Shown piece after piece: positions 27,701 through 38,824 of a DNA stretch of 64,000 nucleotides (position 1 is the stretch's first letter; every line of letters starts with the position of its first letter). The position numbers were made by a program, and so were the translations under genes. The DNA is from Solenopsis invicta (lineage: Eukaryota > Arthropoda > Insecta > Hymenoptera > Formicidae), in contig NC_052676.1 in assembly GCF_016802725.1 (NCBI RefSeq), forward strand, positions 9,642,436-9,706,435. The letters are read 5' to 3'. Under the pieces are notes generated by a model. It did no database searches, was not told where the DNA came from, and saw nothing but the letters and a program-made list of their open reading frames with translations.

Positions 27701-28418
27701 GTGTTGTTTCCCGAGATTTATTAAAAAGGATGGCGAAACAAAATATCAGTTTTGAAAATTTGAAAGAAGTGTATAAAAATGGAGGAGAAGAGTCTGTGTA
27801 CACTTTTTGCACTGCAAAATGTGAAAGTGGAAAACCAAAAATTACGAGAGATAAAAAAGCTATAAATAAAATTATTACTAGGTTAATACAATAAGCTTAG
27901 AAATAAAATAAAATGTGTTACATGATGAAAGAAAACCAAAAATTACAAGATAAAAAAGTTTAGAAATAAAATAAAATTTATTATATTGTGATAAATAGAA
28001 ATAAGAAATGTGTTACATTGTGATAAATAGAAATAAAATAAAATGTTATATTCTGAATTCTGATTATAATCCACATTATCAATATTGTAATAGATAGTTT
28101 TTATTTTTCTATTCCAGTTATAAATAAACTTTTTCATTCACAAAATAAAGGTCAATTATGTATAAATCAGGTGTATTTATTTTCCTTAACACATGCATGT
28201 ATATATAATTTATATATTATTTTATTTAATTTTGAGGTTATATATATATATATATACACACACATGTATATGTGTATATATTATAGAAATTAGTAAATAT
28301 AATTTCGAAAATAAGATACATTGAAAGTTCATAAGGTAAGGTAACGAAGAAAGCTTTCAGCTCACTATATACCTACTCTCTATAGCTATATACATAACAG
28401 CACGCGCAGTGTTGCCGT
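24743..28418. mobile_element. Mutator-like element, putative bounds
   Basis: A 15-mer ACGGCAACACTGCGC at 24743-24757 has its exact inverse at 28404-28418, bracketing the transposase gene at a sensible distance (span 3.7 kb). I could not extend the inverted match or find a convincing 8-9 bp target duplication, so these may be internal parts of longer diverged ends. Confidence 0.4.
24852..27894 (+). CDS. Mutator-like transposase fused to a DEDDh exonuclease
   Basis: Three exons join in frame: 24852-25230, 25352-25559, 25848-27894, giving 877 residues. The N-terminus is basic, followed by a zinc-binding CSKC...CDKC module. Then come AVLGAVHSGMGCTALNKLLA and IPAIL, typical of animal Mutator-like transposases. 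The core has DMGWTKRGNGRSYDSLNGYG (first catalytic Asp near residue 239), KxxDYxxRxRKCALC, GDEDSS (second Asp) and NESVNNII (likely Glu). After a Lys-rich linker, residues about 600-775 form a DnaQ-like exonuclease: FDLETGG (D, E), LVAHNAKFDV (D) and HNATFDV (H and D). All four acidic positions and the His are kept. It acts presumably as nuclear transposase; the exonuclease role is inference. The ORF is intact. Confidence 0.85.
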
Positions 28419-28847
28419 CGCCTCTGCGCCTCTCGCACTCGCGTCATATGCGAGCGAGAAATTGCAGACTTTGGATTAAGATTACTCAATAATGGTGAGG
28501 CTAGGCTTCCTTGATCTTTTTTAAAATATTTGTAATATTAATGTGCGTCACATACTAGTTTTTTGACAAAATCTGTAGAAAATTCCGTCTACAATCAATG
28601 AAAACGTTACTTTTGTGAAGCCTCAATATAGGGATTACGTGTTAAAATAATGAAACTTTGAAGCTCTATATCTATAATTCGGTGAGGCTGAGACTTCTAA
28701 AAATTAAACATGTTATGGATAGTGCTGCCATCAAGCTGTATACCAAATTTTAAGGAAATCTGTAGAAAAGTGAAAATCACGAGAACGTAGTTATTAAGAA
28801 CGAGTTTTGTATAGTGACAATGCGTCATGGAGGTCTTTATTGGCCTA
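28419..28847. other. Region with a diverged tandem duplication, no gene
   Basis: Two segments of about 190 bp, starting near 28494 (GTGAGGCTAGGCTTC) and 28681 (GTGAGGCTGAGACTTC), share blocks including AAATCTGTAGAAAA and GAAAACGTTAC/GAGAACGTAGTTA. No coding capacity was seen. Confidence 0.4.
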
Positions 28848-29056
28848 GTTTACACCGAGCACTTGATACGCGTACTAACTCGTAACTTTCTATTAATTTA
28901 TCTTACTGTCGACAATGCGTGTATACATAATACATATATTTAATTATCTTGATTTATATTGTACCAACTTAATATACTATTTTTTAAATTTATTGCCGAA
29001 ATTAAGATAATTTAATAGAAAATTATTAGTACGCGTATCAAGTGCTCGGTGTAAAC
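28848..29056. mobile_element. 209-bp MITE with GTTTACACCGAGC ends
   Basis: It starts GTTTACACCGAGCACTTGAT and ends with the inverse, ATCAAGTGCTCGGTGTAAAC. The arms match over about 31 bp. The 19.5 kb element lies directly against its right end and has duplicated its last 8 bp. Confidence 0.8.
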
Positions 29057-29100
29057 CAGAGAGAAAACTGAGAGAGGACATGGCGAGCCTGAAGGTCTTT

Positions 29101-30363
29101 CTAGAGTTGGTATAAAGAGAGTTGCGACAATTACCCGGAAATCGCCATTAAGGGGGAAAATATATAGCTACATAGCGCCAATTTCAAAATATGAGCAAGC
29201 AATACTGTGTAACACAATGTATATACAATTCAATGCTTTCTAATTTTGACACAATCATACAGAGCCGTTTTTTCGTATAGAGCGAACATTCTTAACCTTA
29301 ATTTCTGCACAATTTTGAAAACCATGTCAAATGATTGATATTATTTATTCATGAGAGATCGAATACATCTAGTTTTGATAGAAGCAGTGTTTTACGAGTT
29401 GATATTGTGTAATACTGTGTATGACTATATTTTGTTACTGGAAAGTTCTCAATAGCAATGAAATAAAATTTTAACTTTAAATAATTATTACTTTTTTTAC
29501 ATATATATAAGTTTTTTACATTTTGAGTTCTACGACTTACAATTAGAATTATATAATTTAAAAAGATTATTTTAAGGCGATTTTTATTTTATGTAGCAGA
29601 AAGATTATGCTAAGAAAAAATTAGTTTTATAAATATACCAGGATCAGATACTTAACTCAATCATCTTAAATTTCTCATAAATTGTTATATAAAAAAAAAT
29701 GTTTAAAAGAAAAATTATATGTTAATAAAAAAATAATTATTACATTAAAGTGTTTTGACATCCTTCTGCTGCACAATGTACCATCTCACTAACAATGTGT
29801 ACAGAAAGACTATTTAACATATTTTCTTTAATATTATTCATTAGTCTACATATAAAATGACAATAATATTGGAATAATAAATAGAATGTTAACAATAAGA
29901 AATAAAAAAATAGATAAATTTTTTAAACAATTTGAGATTATATTTGTGTATCATTATTTTTATTATTTATTAAGAAATAGTTAATTTCTTGGCTTTAAAA
30001 AAATATTGACAAAAATTACACTTGTGTAATTAATATTCTTTACAGAATTAATATTCTTTCTAGAGTTTGCAAAAAGGTTGCAAAAGAGTTTGTATCAACT
30101 GACACACGTAAACACACTCTTCAACCAAAGATGATTAGGCTGCGTTCGGGAATACACACCAAGTTCTTCCGAGTATCATTTTATCCTTGTTTAGCATTCA
30201 GTGAACAATAAAGATAAAACGACAGTCCAAGGCACTCGGTGTGTACAGCTCTATTTAATCTACCTAACCTAACTGATAGCTAACCGGAAATTTCCCCCTT
30301 AATGGCGGAGCCAATCAGCATTAGGCACATACATTGTCGCAACTCTCTTTATACCAAATCTAG
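29101..30363. mobile_element. CTAGA(G/T)TTGGTATAAAG inverted-repeat element
   Basis: It starts CTAGAGTTGGTATAAAGAGA and ends with the inverse of CTAGATTTGGTATAAAGAGA; the arms match for about 31 bp (through TTGCGACAAT). It is flanked by TCTTT on both sides, and the uninterrupted right terminal repeat near 48505 shows the empty site. A second inverted pair, GCCATTAAGGGGGAAA, lies just inside. No coding capacity was seen; superfamily not recognised. Confidence 0.75.
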
Positions 30364-30869
30364 TCTTTCCGTCCACTGGCGCCTCTATGTGCACAAAACG
30401 TGCACATGAACTACGTAGCCAATGTGCATGATTCCCGTCGTTATGTGCACGATTTTGCGGTTCCGTTTCGTGCTACGTGGTAATGTCGACAATTTTGTGG
30501 TTCTCTTCCGTGGTACATGAAAGAGCGAGAAGACACATTAGTTAGGTAAAGACGGACGATCAATCTCTGTCCGTCCTTTGTCTCGCCATCGGCTAGAGAA
30601 TGAATGAATGAATGAATAAGCATTTATTCTGTCCTAGGGCAAGCCCTCTAAGGACGCACAGAAGTACAGAAAAACGTAGAGAGTAACAATAATAATATCA
30701 CTTACAAACTAAGAACAAACGAAATTGCAGGAGAATACTAAGCTGCAAAGAAGAAGTAGATATAACTGAGATAACTAAACTATATAATAATTCTGTAATA
30801 ACAAAAACAAAACAAATGAAATAACATATCGGTGATAGTAATGTTTGTAGTGAGTGAAGTTGAAGAGCG

Positions 30870-33799
30870 CTATGTGCCTGGCGGGGGGGGGGGAGGGATT
30901 ATAGCACGACCGCGGCTCAATAAATAGCCGAAGAGCGAGCGCTTAAAGGCGCTAGTTGAGGCAGTCTCCCTGACGGCAGGAGGGAGATTGTTCCAAAGAG
31001 AGCATGCGGTCGAATGAAAGGAACGTTGGTAGGTGGAGGTGCGGCAGAAGGGGATGGCAAGATCGAGGGAAGAGGAGGGGGAGGAGCGCAGATGTGAGAG
31101 AGGGCGGTGAAGACGGAAATTTTCTGAGAGATAGGGGGGAGACGAATTAAGGATGATAGAGAATAGGAGGCAACATGTGAGATACTCCCTCCTGTCGTCA
31201 GAGCTGAGCCACCCCAACCTCTCGTAGTACCCCGAAATGTGCTCATCCTTGCGAAGATTGTAAATGAACCGCACGCATGAGTTCATTAGGCGTCTTAGCT
31301 TTAGTTTTTGTTGCCCCGTTAAATCTGTAAAGAGGGCCGCACAGTAGTCAAAGACGGGGAAGATGAGAGCCGTGACGAGCTGAGTACGGAGGCGCAAGGA
31401 GAGGCAGCCGGAGAAAGCTTTTAGCCGCCAAAGGATACCGTTGACGCGGCTCGAGGTGCCGCGAACTTGTTCCGACCAGCTGAGAGAGCTGGATAGACAG
31501 ATGCCGAGATTTGTGACCTTGTCGGTTGTTTCAATTGGTGCACCGTTGAGGTGAAGTTGGATACGAGAGGAGGGGATGCTGTTGATGAATTTAGACGACC
31601 CCAGGAGCATGGATTTGGTTTTGCGAGCGTTAAGGATGAAAAAGTTGTTCTGGGCCCAGGACTCGATTGCGGCAATGTCCGCTCTGACCTTAGCGAGAGC
31701 GGCGTCAATTTCAGCAGGTGGAAAGTGAATGTAAATTTGAAGGTCGTCCGCGTACAGGATGTGGTTGCAATGTTTTAGGACGGATCTGAGATCGTTGATG
31801 AAGAGTGAAAAGAGCAGGGGGCCGAGAACCGAGCCCTGGGGGACCCCGGCGAGAACAGGCGTCCAGGACGAGAAGGAGCCGTCCGGGCCACGCACACGCT
31901 GGTGACGCCCCGTAAGGTAGGACCGCACCCATTGGCAGGCGGAGGGAGACAGGCGGAAGGAGCGCAGCTTACGAAGAAGGAGCTCGTGAGAGACCGTATC
32001 GAAGGCCTTTGTAAAGTCGAACAGGACGAGCAAAGTGACCATCCTTTTATCGATGGCCAGTCTCACATCGTCGAGCAGCTTCAGTAGAGCCGTTTGTGTG
32101 CTATGCCCCCTTCGGAAGCCGGTTTGGAGAGGATCAAGAAGGTTGTAGGTCAATAGGTGGGAGGAAAGTTGCTCGAAGGCAACGCGTTCGAGCACTTTGG
32201 ACAGGAAGCAAAGCAAGGATATAGGGCGGAAATGGGAAGGTTCGGAGGGATGCTTGGATTTGGGAAGTGGAATAATGTGAGAGAGTTTCCAGGAGGAGGG
32301 AAAGGAGGAAGTGGTAAAGGACCGGTTAAAGATATCAAGGATGAAAGTAAAGATGCACGGAAGACACATTAAGATGAGGCGACGATTGATGTCGTCGGGT
32401 CCGGAAGAGTTGGAGGTGCTGTGGCGCAGAGCACGCAACAGAGCGTCGGGTGTAATATGAAGGAAGTAAAAGGTGGAAGGGTCGGCTAGAGGCGAGGAAG
32501 AGACAGAGAAGCAAGGAAGAGGAGAGAGAGAGTAGGGTGGGCTAGAGGGAGAGATTTGAAGAGAGCCTGGCGGCGGGATAGGGGGGTCGGGTGAGGCGAG
32601 GTGAGCTAAGGAGAAGAAGGAGTTCAGGATTTCTAGGGAGACATTTAGATGCGGACACTGGGTCCCAGCGCTAGCGAGGCCCAGAGAGCGCAAGTCGGAC
32701 CATAATCGTGCTGCGCTGGAGGTCGAGCCAAGCCTTTTGGTCAAGTAAGTATTTTTGGCGGACTTAATAGCGACCTTGGCTTGGTTGCGGAGCATTCGAA
32801 AGGTTTCCCTCCTCGAGGGAGAGGGGAGGCGGAGGAAAGCTCTCCTAGCTACGTCCCGCCTTCGCAGGAGATCACGGATGGTGTCGTTTATCCAAGGGGC
32901 GGGAGGTCTCCTCGCTATGAACGATTTTAACGGGAAGAGTTCGTCACGAGCAGAGGTAAGGAGTTGACAGAAAGCGAGAACCATGTCGTCGACATGGGAG
33001 AAATTGCGGATGCGTAGCCAGTTGGGAGATAGCAGGAGACTGTGGAGAGTCTGTAAGTCGGTCCTGGAGTGATCGCGGATGGTGACAAGGCGAGGAGGGA
33101 GGCGATGGATGAGAAAGTTGAGTGACACCTCGATGAGGTCGTGGTTGGACAGGAACGGAACTGGAAGTTGATGGTGAGATGTTACGAGAGAGAGGCTGCT
33201 AACGAGGCAGTGGTCGATTCTAGTATGAGAGGTGGTGGTATGGTGAGTGTTGCCGAAGGGAACGAAAAAAAGATGATTGGTGGAGCAGAAATCCAAGAGA
33301 GATTCCGTGTCGTGAGTGGAGCGGTTGGTGTCGATGTTAAAGTCTCCAATGATGACTGCGTTGCGGAAAGAGGGAAGGAATTTTTCAAAGTCGGCTTGGA
33401 AGATAGAAAGATGACCGACTTTGGGAGGTCGATAGATGACGGCTAGAAGGAAAGGACGGGAAGCCTTTGGGGAGACGCGAAGCAGCATGTATTCAGGCTG
33501 GCAGTTGTAGGGACCAGGGGACGCTGCAAGGATAGAAGCGCCGATGTCGCCGCGCACGTAAACGCCAATCCCCCCTCCCCCCCCCCCTCGCGGTCGCGTC
33601 GAATGACGCGATAGCCGGGAAGGGAGACGAAGTTGTCGGGAACATGAGGCTTAAGCCAAGTCTCCGACATAGCGACAATGTCGAAAGTCTCCCGGTGGAA
33701 AAAGTCCGCGAATTCAGAGAAATGAGGGAGGAGCGACTGGCAGTTCACGTGGCAGAGACGCAGGTACTCCGAAGGCAGACGGGCGACCTGGGCAGACCG
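30870..33799 (-). CDS. LINE ORF2: endonuclease-reverse transcriptase (one frameshift)
   Basis: The ORF reads in two frames. The upstream frame (33799 down to about 33587) has NCQSLLPHFSEF and MSETWLK, the start of an apurinic-type endonuclease. The long frame (about 33575 down to 30870) continues GIGVYVRGDIGAS, YRPPKV, IIGDFNID and NHD. Reverse transcriptase motifs follow: HFRPISLL, LFDFTKAFDTVSH (first Asp), GVPQGSVLGPLLF and YADDLQIY (catalytic DD). The C-terminus has LGWLSSDDRR and an LxNNLP block seen in CR1/jockey-type enzymes. The frames part at a C11 run (33577-33587), so one base is gained or lost there. The ORF is otherwise open, indicating a young copy. Confidence 0.88.
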
Positions 33800-35008
33800 T
33801 CAGTCCTTTCTGGACCGCAGGACCCTAGCCGAGGCAGCCGCGTCGGAGTTAATATTAGGAGGGGCACCCCGTGGGAGGGGACCGAGTGGAGCCGGCGGCG
33901 CGGGGGTCGATCGTGAAGCCAGGGGAGGCCGCGAAAGACCGGCGGCGCTCGCAGGCGCAGAGGAGGAGCGTGTACCGCTCGAAGACGGCCCGACATCAAC
34001 CCCGCCCGAAGAGGGCACCGGCGCCCCCGAGATCAGCGATTGCAAGTGCGCACGGTCGCGGATGCGGATAGGGGGGGTGTTAGAGTGACGCCGGACAAGG
34101 ATGAGCCCATTTCTCACCCACGAGCGATGTAGGCGTCCCTCCCCGACAGCGCGCCATGCCTCGCCAAGGACCTCACGGGCGCGAGGAGAAAGCCGCTCGT
34201 TGATGTCGATGATACCAGGCGGAAGACCGGGAACGTCGGATCCATCCAGCATCCCCCTAGCTCTCTTCCCGGCGATCCACTGGTTCCGAGCGTCGCAGGT
34301 GGTCAGCTTAACGATGATAGGGCGAGGTCGTCCACCCTTGGCAGGGATGCGAAAGCACGAAGTTATATCGCCAGGGGCGACCTCCACACCTATGGCAGCA
34401 GCAATGCTCAAAACAGTCTCGCGGAGGGCTTCAGAAGGTGGCTCCCTGGCACCGAAGATGATAAGTTCCGAGCTCAGCTTGGCCCGCTCGAGAGTCTCCA
34501 GCCTTGCCTCGATCTCCTCGAACTCCCGTTGGTCGCCGGACGGACCGCGCATCACGAGGGCATCCATGCGCCTACCGAGAGCATCCTGCTGCGTCCTGAG
34601 ATCGAGGATGGACGCAGTGAGAGTGTCCGACGTGGCAGAGAGTCGCGCGTCGAGGGCAGCAAGTTGCGGCTTAATGGTCGAGAGATCCAGCAGTTGCGTC
34701 TTGATTGTGGAGAGGTCCCGCAGCTGTGTCTCGATACGCGACATCTTGGAGAGCAGAGCGGAGAGAATGGAGTCAGAATCGGACTCCGGAGGAGCAGGGC
34801 AGACAGCGGCTGAGTCACTTGGTGTGAGAGCGGAAAGACGAGAGCGGCAAGGTTCCTGACAAATTGGACAAAAAATGTCCGGAGAGGTTGCTGAGTCGGT
34901 GGGGAGCTCCATGCATTCCGCGTGGAAGGTGTGCTTCGCATCGCGCTCGCATTGGATTGCTGTTGTCGCCGACAGAAACCTTTTGCACACTCGGCAGGAC
35001 AGAGGCAT
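33800..35008 (-). CDS. LINE ORF1: PHD/RING-like zinc-finger nucleic-acid binding protein
   Basis: Taking the ATG at 35006-35008 gives 402 residues; the frame is open a further 83 codons upstream. The N-terminus has a Cys/His cluster (CRVC, C, H, HxxC, CPICQEPC) of PHD/RING type. A long heptad-like stretch follows (LSKMSRIETQLRDLSTIKTQ region), then an RRM-like segment (SSELIIFGARE...) and a Pro/Ser-rich tail. ORF1 proteins of this kind coat the LINE RNA. Its TGA stop (33800-33802) is followed in the same frame by ORF2 sequence with no nearby Met. Confidence 0.8.
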   Translation of the reverse strand: MPLSCRVCKRFLSATTAIQCERDAKHTFHAECMELPTDSATSPDIFCPICQEPCRSRLSALTPSDSAAVCPAPPESDSDSILSALLSKMSRIETQLRDLSTIKTQLLDLSTIKPQLAALDARLSATSDTLTASILDLRTQQDALGRRMDALVMRGPSGDQREFEEIEARLETLERAKLSSELIIFGAREPPSEALRETVLSIAAAIGVEVAPGDITSCFRIPAKGGRPRPIIVKLTTCDARNQWIAGKRARGMLDGSDVPGLPPGIIDINERLSPRAREVLGEAWRAVGEGRLHRSWVRNGLILVRRHSNTPPIRIRDRAHLQSLISGAPVPSSGGVDVGPSSSGTRSSSAPASAAGLSRPPLASRSTPAPPAPLGPLPRGAPPNINSDAAASARVLRSRKD

Positions 35009-35909
35009 ACTGATTGGCTGGAGATTGTTAGGCCGGCCCGTGAAGTGTTGCGGGACGCACAGGTGATGTGGAGCTGGTAGGTTTGAGAACGCGCTCAGGC
35101 GCGCGCTCGCAGGCGATGAGTAGCGGAACGCCGAAAGCGCTCCAGTCACGGCGCAGGCGCAAGAGCAGAATGCCGCTAAGAGAGACCCATAACCTCCAGG
35201 AGTAGAGACAGCCAGAAAAGCAGCGGGAGAACGCCGAAAAGTAAAGTTGACACTCACCGCGACAGTGTAGTGTCAAGTGAAAGAGGCCCTTGACAGACAG
35301 AGGCTGAAAGAAGCGGCCCCGGAGGGCAGAAAGCAGCAGAAATAAAGCTCAGAAAGCGGAGCAAACAAGCAAGCAAGTGAACAGTACTCACGTGATCCCA
35401 AAGAGAGAGAGAGAGAAACATTCGCGGTTGTAACACGGAGCGAGCCGAGCGAGCGACGATGTTGTCTCTGCGCATACCTTCCTCTCCTCACCCCCTCTCA
35501 CCCATCTCGTTTTCCACGTTACATTTTCAGCCGTAAAATTCTGAAAGAGGATTTCGGGCGACTTCTGGCAGGGACGTAGAGAGACCGGAAAGCGCCCACT
35601 CTTTATAAATGTTTTTATATTTTGTTATAATGGCATATGCGCGCATATGTATAATTTAGAAATAATACGCGCGTATTTAATATTGTACAAAAATAATAAT
35701 AATGTAATAAAGATTAATAGAATATATGGATACCCTATTATTTTTATCCTCTTACAAGCTTGATGTGATGTGAAAATTAGATATCTAATTTCAATTCAAA
35801 ATATCGGTAATAGATGTTATTGAGCAAAACGGAAAAGCGTACTTCTCAAACGTTATAGAGAAAATCTCAAGTGATATATGAATAAATTTTGTAAGATGTT
35901 TCATTAAAA

Positions 35910-35966
35910 GACCCAGCGGTAACGTCTTCGACTTGCACTCACAAGATCGTTAGTTCGAGCCTCGAT
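35910..35966 (+). repeat. tRNA-like sequence (SINE or tRNA relic)
   Basis: ACCCAGCGGTAACGTCTTCG resembles an A box with D-arm. CTTG...CAAG forms a short anticodon-like stem, and GTTAGTTCGAGCC is B-box-like. A poly-T run follows. No proper acceptor stem was found. Confidence 0.4.
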
Positions 35967-36165
35967 AAACAATTTTTTTTTTCAAATTGGAATGCAATTT
36001 TTACTTAAAAGTGTCACAACAGTAAAAATCATACGGATTTATAAATTTAAATTATTTCTTGCTCATTTTGTGTTCTCCGCAAAATTCAGGAAGAGAAGGA
36101 TTTCAGACAATTTCTGGCAGGGACGTGGAAAGGCCAGAATCGCCTACTTTTTATATCGTACAATA
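35967..36165. repeat. Degraded fragment related to the palindrome arms
   Basis: The pieces TTTTTTTTTCAAAT...GTAAAAATCATACGG and CGCAAAATTCAGGAAG...GGCAGGGACGTGGAAAGG with CGCCTACTTTTTATA resemble segments found in the arms of the 14.9-24.6 kb palindrome (near 16370-16430 and 15915-15985). They are rearranged in order and orientation. Confidence 0.6.
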
Positions 36166-36199
36166 ATAAGTATTATGCATTAATAACAATAAAAAAATT

Positions 36200-37140
36200 T
36201 TAATACAATAATATAGATACCTGAGCATTATTACTTTTTTTATCTTGCAAGCGGATTTACGTAAAAATTAAATGTTAATACTTCTCAGTAATTTTTTATA
36301 ACATATATATAAACCAAATTTTGCAAAAAAGTAAATAATAAAATTGTATGCAATGATGCAATGTAAAATATTGAAGCATTGACTACCAGATATTTCAATA
36401 ACACAATGGCATTTTCTCCATATTTTAATAAAATTTTTGGATAGTGAATTTTTTTCAAATATTTTTATGAAACTGTGTCATTAAAAAAAAGTAAACATCC
36501 TGAATGCTTTACAAGTTTTATATAAAACACTTGATTATAGCACTAGCTCCTTATCTACAATCTTTACTTTAATAGAAAAGTAATAAGCTATTGGTTAAAC
36601 GCAATTGTTTATTATTAGGTATATGCTTTTCTAATAAACGGCCGCAGTTGGTCAATTTGCTTGTATCTTACGCTTATAAAGAAAATCGTACTGCAAAACT
36701 TGAAACTTTTAGTCGGATCGAATATTTTATTTCACAATATATGATTACAATCTCTTAGTACGTACAAAAGCATATGTCGACTAAATTGACCTTACAAATT
36801 TTATATTATCAATCTTTTATAAATCAGATACTTTAATCTTGTTTATGAATGATTATAAAAGTAAAATTTTAAGAGAGGAACAAAAATGCCTCTTTGCAAA
36901 GGGACATTTCATATGTTATCCTGAGAGAGACTAGTTCTATAAAACACATCTCCAGCGAAACAAATGAATAACGCGCATCTCAGTAAACATTGAGAACTGA
37001 TTATATGCTACGTTCATTGTCAGTTGTCAGTGTGCAACAGAAAGTCTGCCCGTGTACATACATGTTACAGTGCAGCTTTCTTTCACATTTTTCGTTTTGC
37101 GAGAGAATAATCGTTCTTACCTATCGTGCATATAGTATAT
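36200..37140. other. AT-rich interior, no gene recognised
   Basis: Only short unsupported reading frames occur here. There is no clear repeat or RNA structure. Confidence 0.5.
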
Positions 37141-37144
37141 TATA

Positions 37145-37382
37145 CAGGGTGATTCAGAATAACCCGTTGTCTTTTAAGGGACGTATTCCTGGTCGAATTC
37201 TAAGACGATTTTTTCTTTGCCAAAAATTTGTCAGACGCTTAGATTTTAAAATATCAGCCGATTAAGTTAACGTATCACGGGTCGAATACAGATGGTACGC
37301 AGGGGCGGCGCACTTACCGTTACCCGCGGGTGTGTCGTGAGGTGCCTGTGCGCTCAGCTGATACAACACACAAGTTTTTCTC

Positions 37383-37426
<44 letters not shown>

Positions 37427-38677
37427 CTCTCTCTGTCACATCACAATGCTAGCTTTAACTTAAAAATGTAATTAATTTTCTTCTTAATTTTAATGATTTT
37501 AATAAGAGAAGTGCCAGGAAATTCTTTGTACAGTTTGTACACATTAAATATTTATTCAGTAAAAAAATGAAAGTTAAATTACATTAGTGATTCTTGTATT
37601 AAAGAAATATTTAATTACATTTAATTACATTATGTCATTGGAAGTATTCAAACAAAAATTTATTAAAATTCAATAACTTTTTTTCAGTGTAGAATCTCTT
37701 GATATAAAAAAATAATTTTAATAAAATAAATAAAAAAATATTTTTTAATAAATTTTATTATTAAAAACAATATTAATCACTACTTTACTTTTAAATTGCC
37801 GCGTTCTAACTTCTGTTCGACCAATCACGTATTCATATTCGATCATAACATAACCCATAAAATCAGTCGGCTCTTTCCTGTTGTCGAGTAAACACGTGTT
37901 GTCTGTTCGTCGCGCGTAAACACGAGTTTTATCGAGCTACATATTTTCGCACACCGAATGACTAATAATTATTTGCAGTGATTGTTACTCGAAGTGATCG
38001 TTAATTACTCAAGTTTTATCGATCAAGTGAATGAATTGTGTATTATGATACTAAAGTGATAATTTACGAAAGGATCAACGAAACTTTGGTCTGTCTCATC
38101 GTGGAGACAAGTAATTGATCGCTGTACAGAATAATACGTAAGTAAATGCATGTCCAAACCTGTTCATGCAAGCACGCGCGCGCTGGTTCTCTCTCTCTCT
38201 CTCTCTCTCTCGCTCTGTGACAAAACAAATACTACTGTTTCTAAAAACTTGAGATGTAAATACTTTTCTAGATTTTGTGCTATTCTTTGTTCGATTCTTC
38301 GACTGTATTAAGAATTTCCTTGCACTTCTCTTATTAAAATCATTAAAATTAAGAAGAAAATTATTAATTACATTTTTAAGTCAAAGCTAGCATTGTGATG
38401 TGACAGAGAGAAAGAGAGAGAGAGAGAGAGTGAGAGGGGAGAAAAACTTGTGTGTTGTACCAGCTGAGCGCAGCAGGCACCTCACGACACACCCACGCGT
38501 AACGGTGAGTGCGCCGCCCCTGCGTACCATCTGTATTCGACTCGTGATACGCTAACTTAATCGGCTGATATTTCAAAATCTAAGCGTCTGACAAATTTTT
38601 GGCAAAGGAAAAATCGTCTTAAAATTCGACCAGGAATACGTCCTTTGAAAGACAAAGGGTTATTCTGAATCACCCTG
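37145..38677. mobile_element. CAGGGTGATTCA element with about 395-bp inverted repeats
   Basis: It starts CAGGGTGATTCAGAATAACC and ends with the inverse GGTTATTCTGAATCACCCTG. Inverted repeats run about 37145-37540 and 38282-38677 and include matching CT/GA microsatellites (about 37383-37434 and 38407-38438). TATA lies on both sides. The 740-bp centre has sequence ending at a good donor (ATAATAC|GTAAGT near 38140), so it may hold a promoter and untranslated first exon, perhaps of the transposase gene that follows. Confidence 0.7.
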
Positions 38678-38824
38678 TATAGCAATACAATTTTAATTTT
38701 ACAATACTTCTTGAAAAGTTTTATATTTTTTATTGAATTCCTTAATTTCTATCTTTAGTTTATTTAGTGTTTGATTAATTCAAAAAAGTGTATTTTTAAA
38801 TAAAGTATTAGTAACCAGTGAATT

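Larger units (their letters stand above)
30600..35400 (-). mobile_element. Non-LTR retrotransposon (CR1/jockey group), near full length
   Basis: The minus strand carries ORF1, then ORF2 with endonuclease and reverse transcriptase, and ends in an (ATTC)n tail (plus-strand GAATGAATGAATGAATAAGC at 30599). It sits in the left terminal repeat of the 19.5 kb element. The right repeat shows the empty site GGCTAGAGAGAGAGAGAAAC, so the target duplication is a GA-rich stretch that cannot be delimited exactly. GC content is far above the surroundings. Confidence 0.88.

Noticed and set aside
28848..29056. Treating this MITE as the outer end of the 19.5 kb element
   Set aside because: It has its own complete inverted ends, and its last 8 bp are repeated beyond the right terminus of the large element, so it is the target.
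31551..34859. Plus-strand ORFs across the LINE
   Set aside because: These are antisense shadows of ORF1 and ORF2; the minus strand carries the RT and endonuclease motifs.
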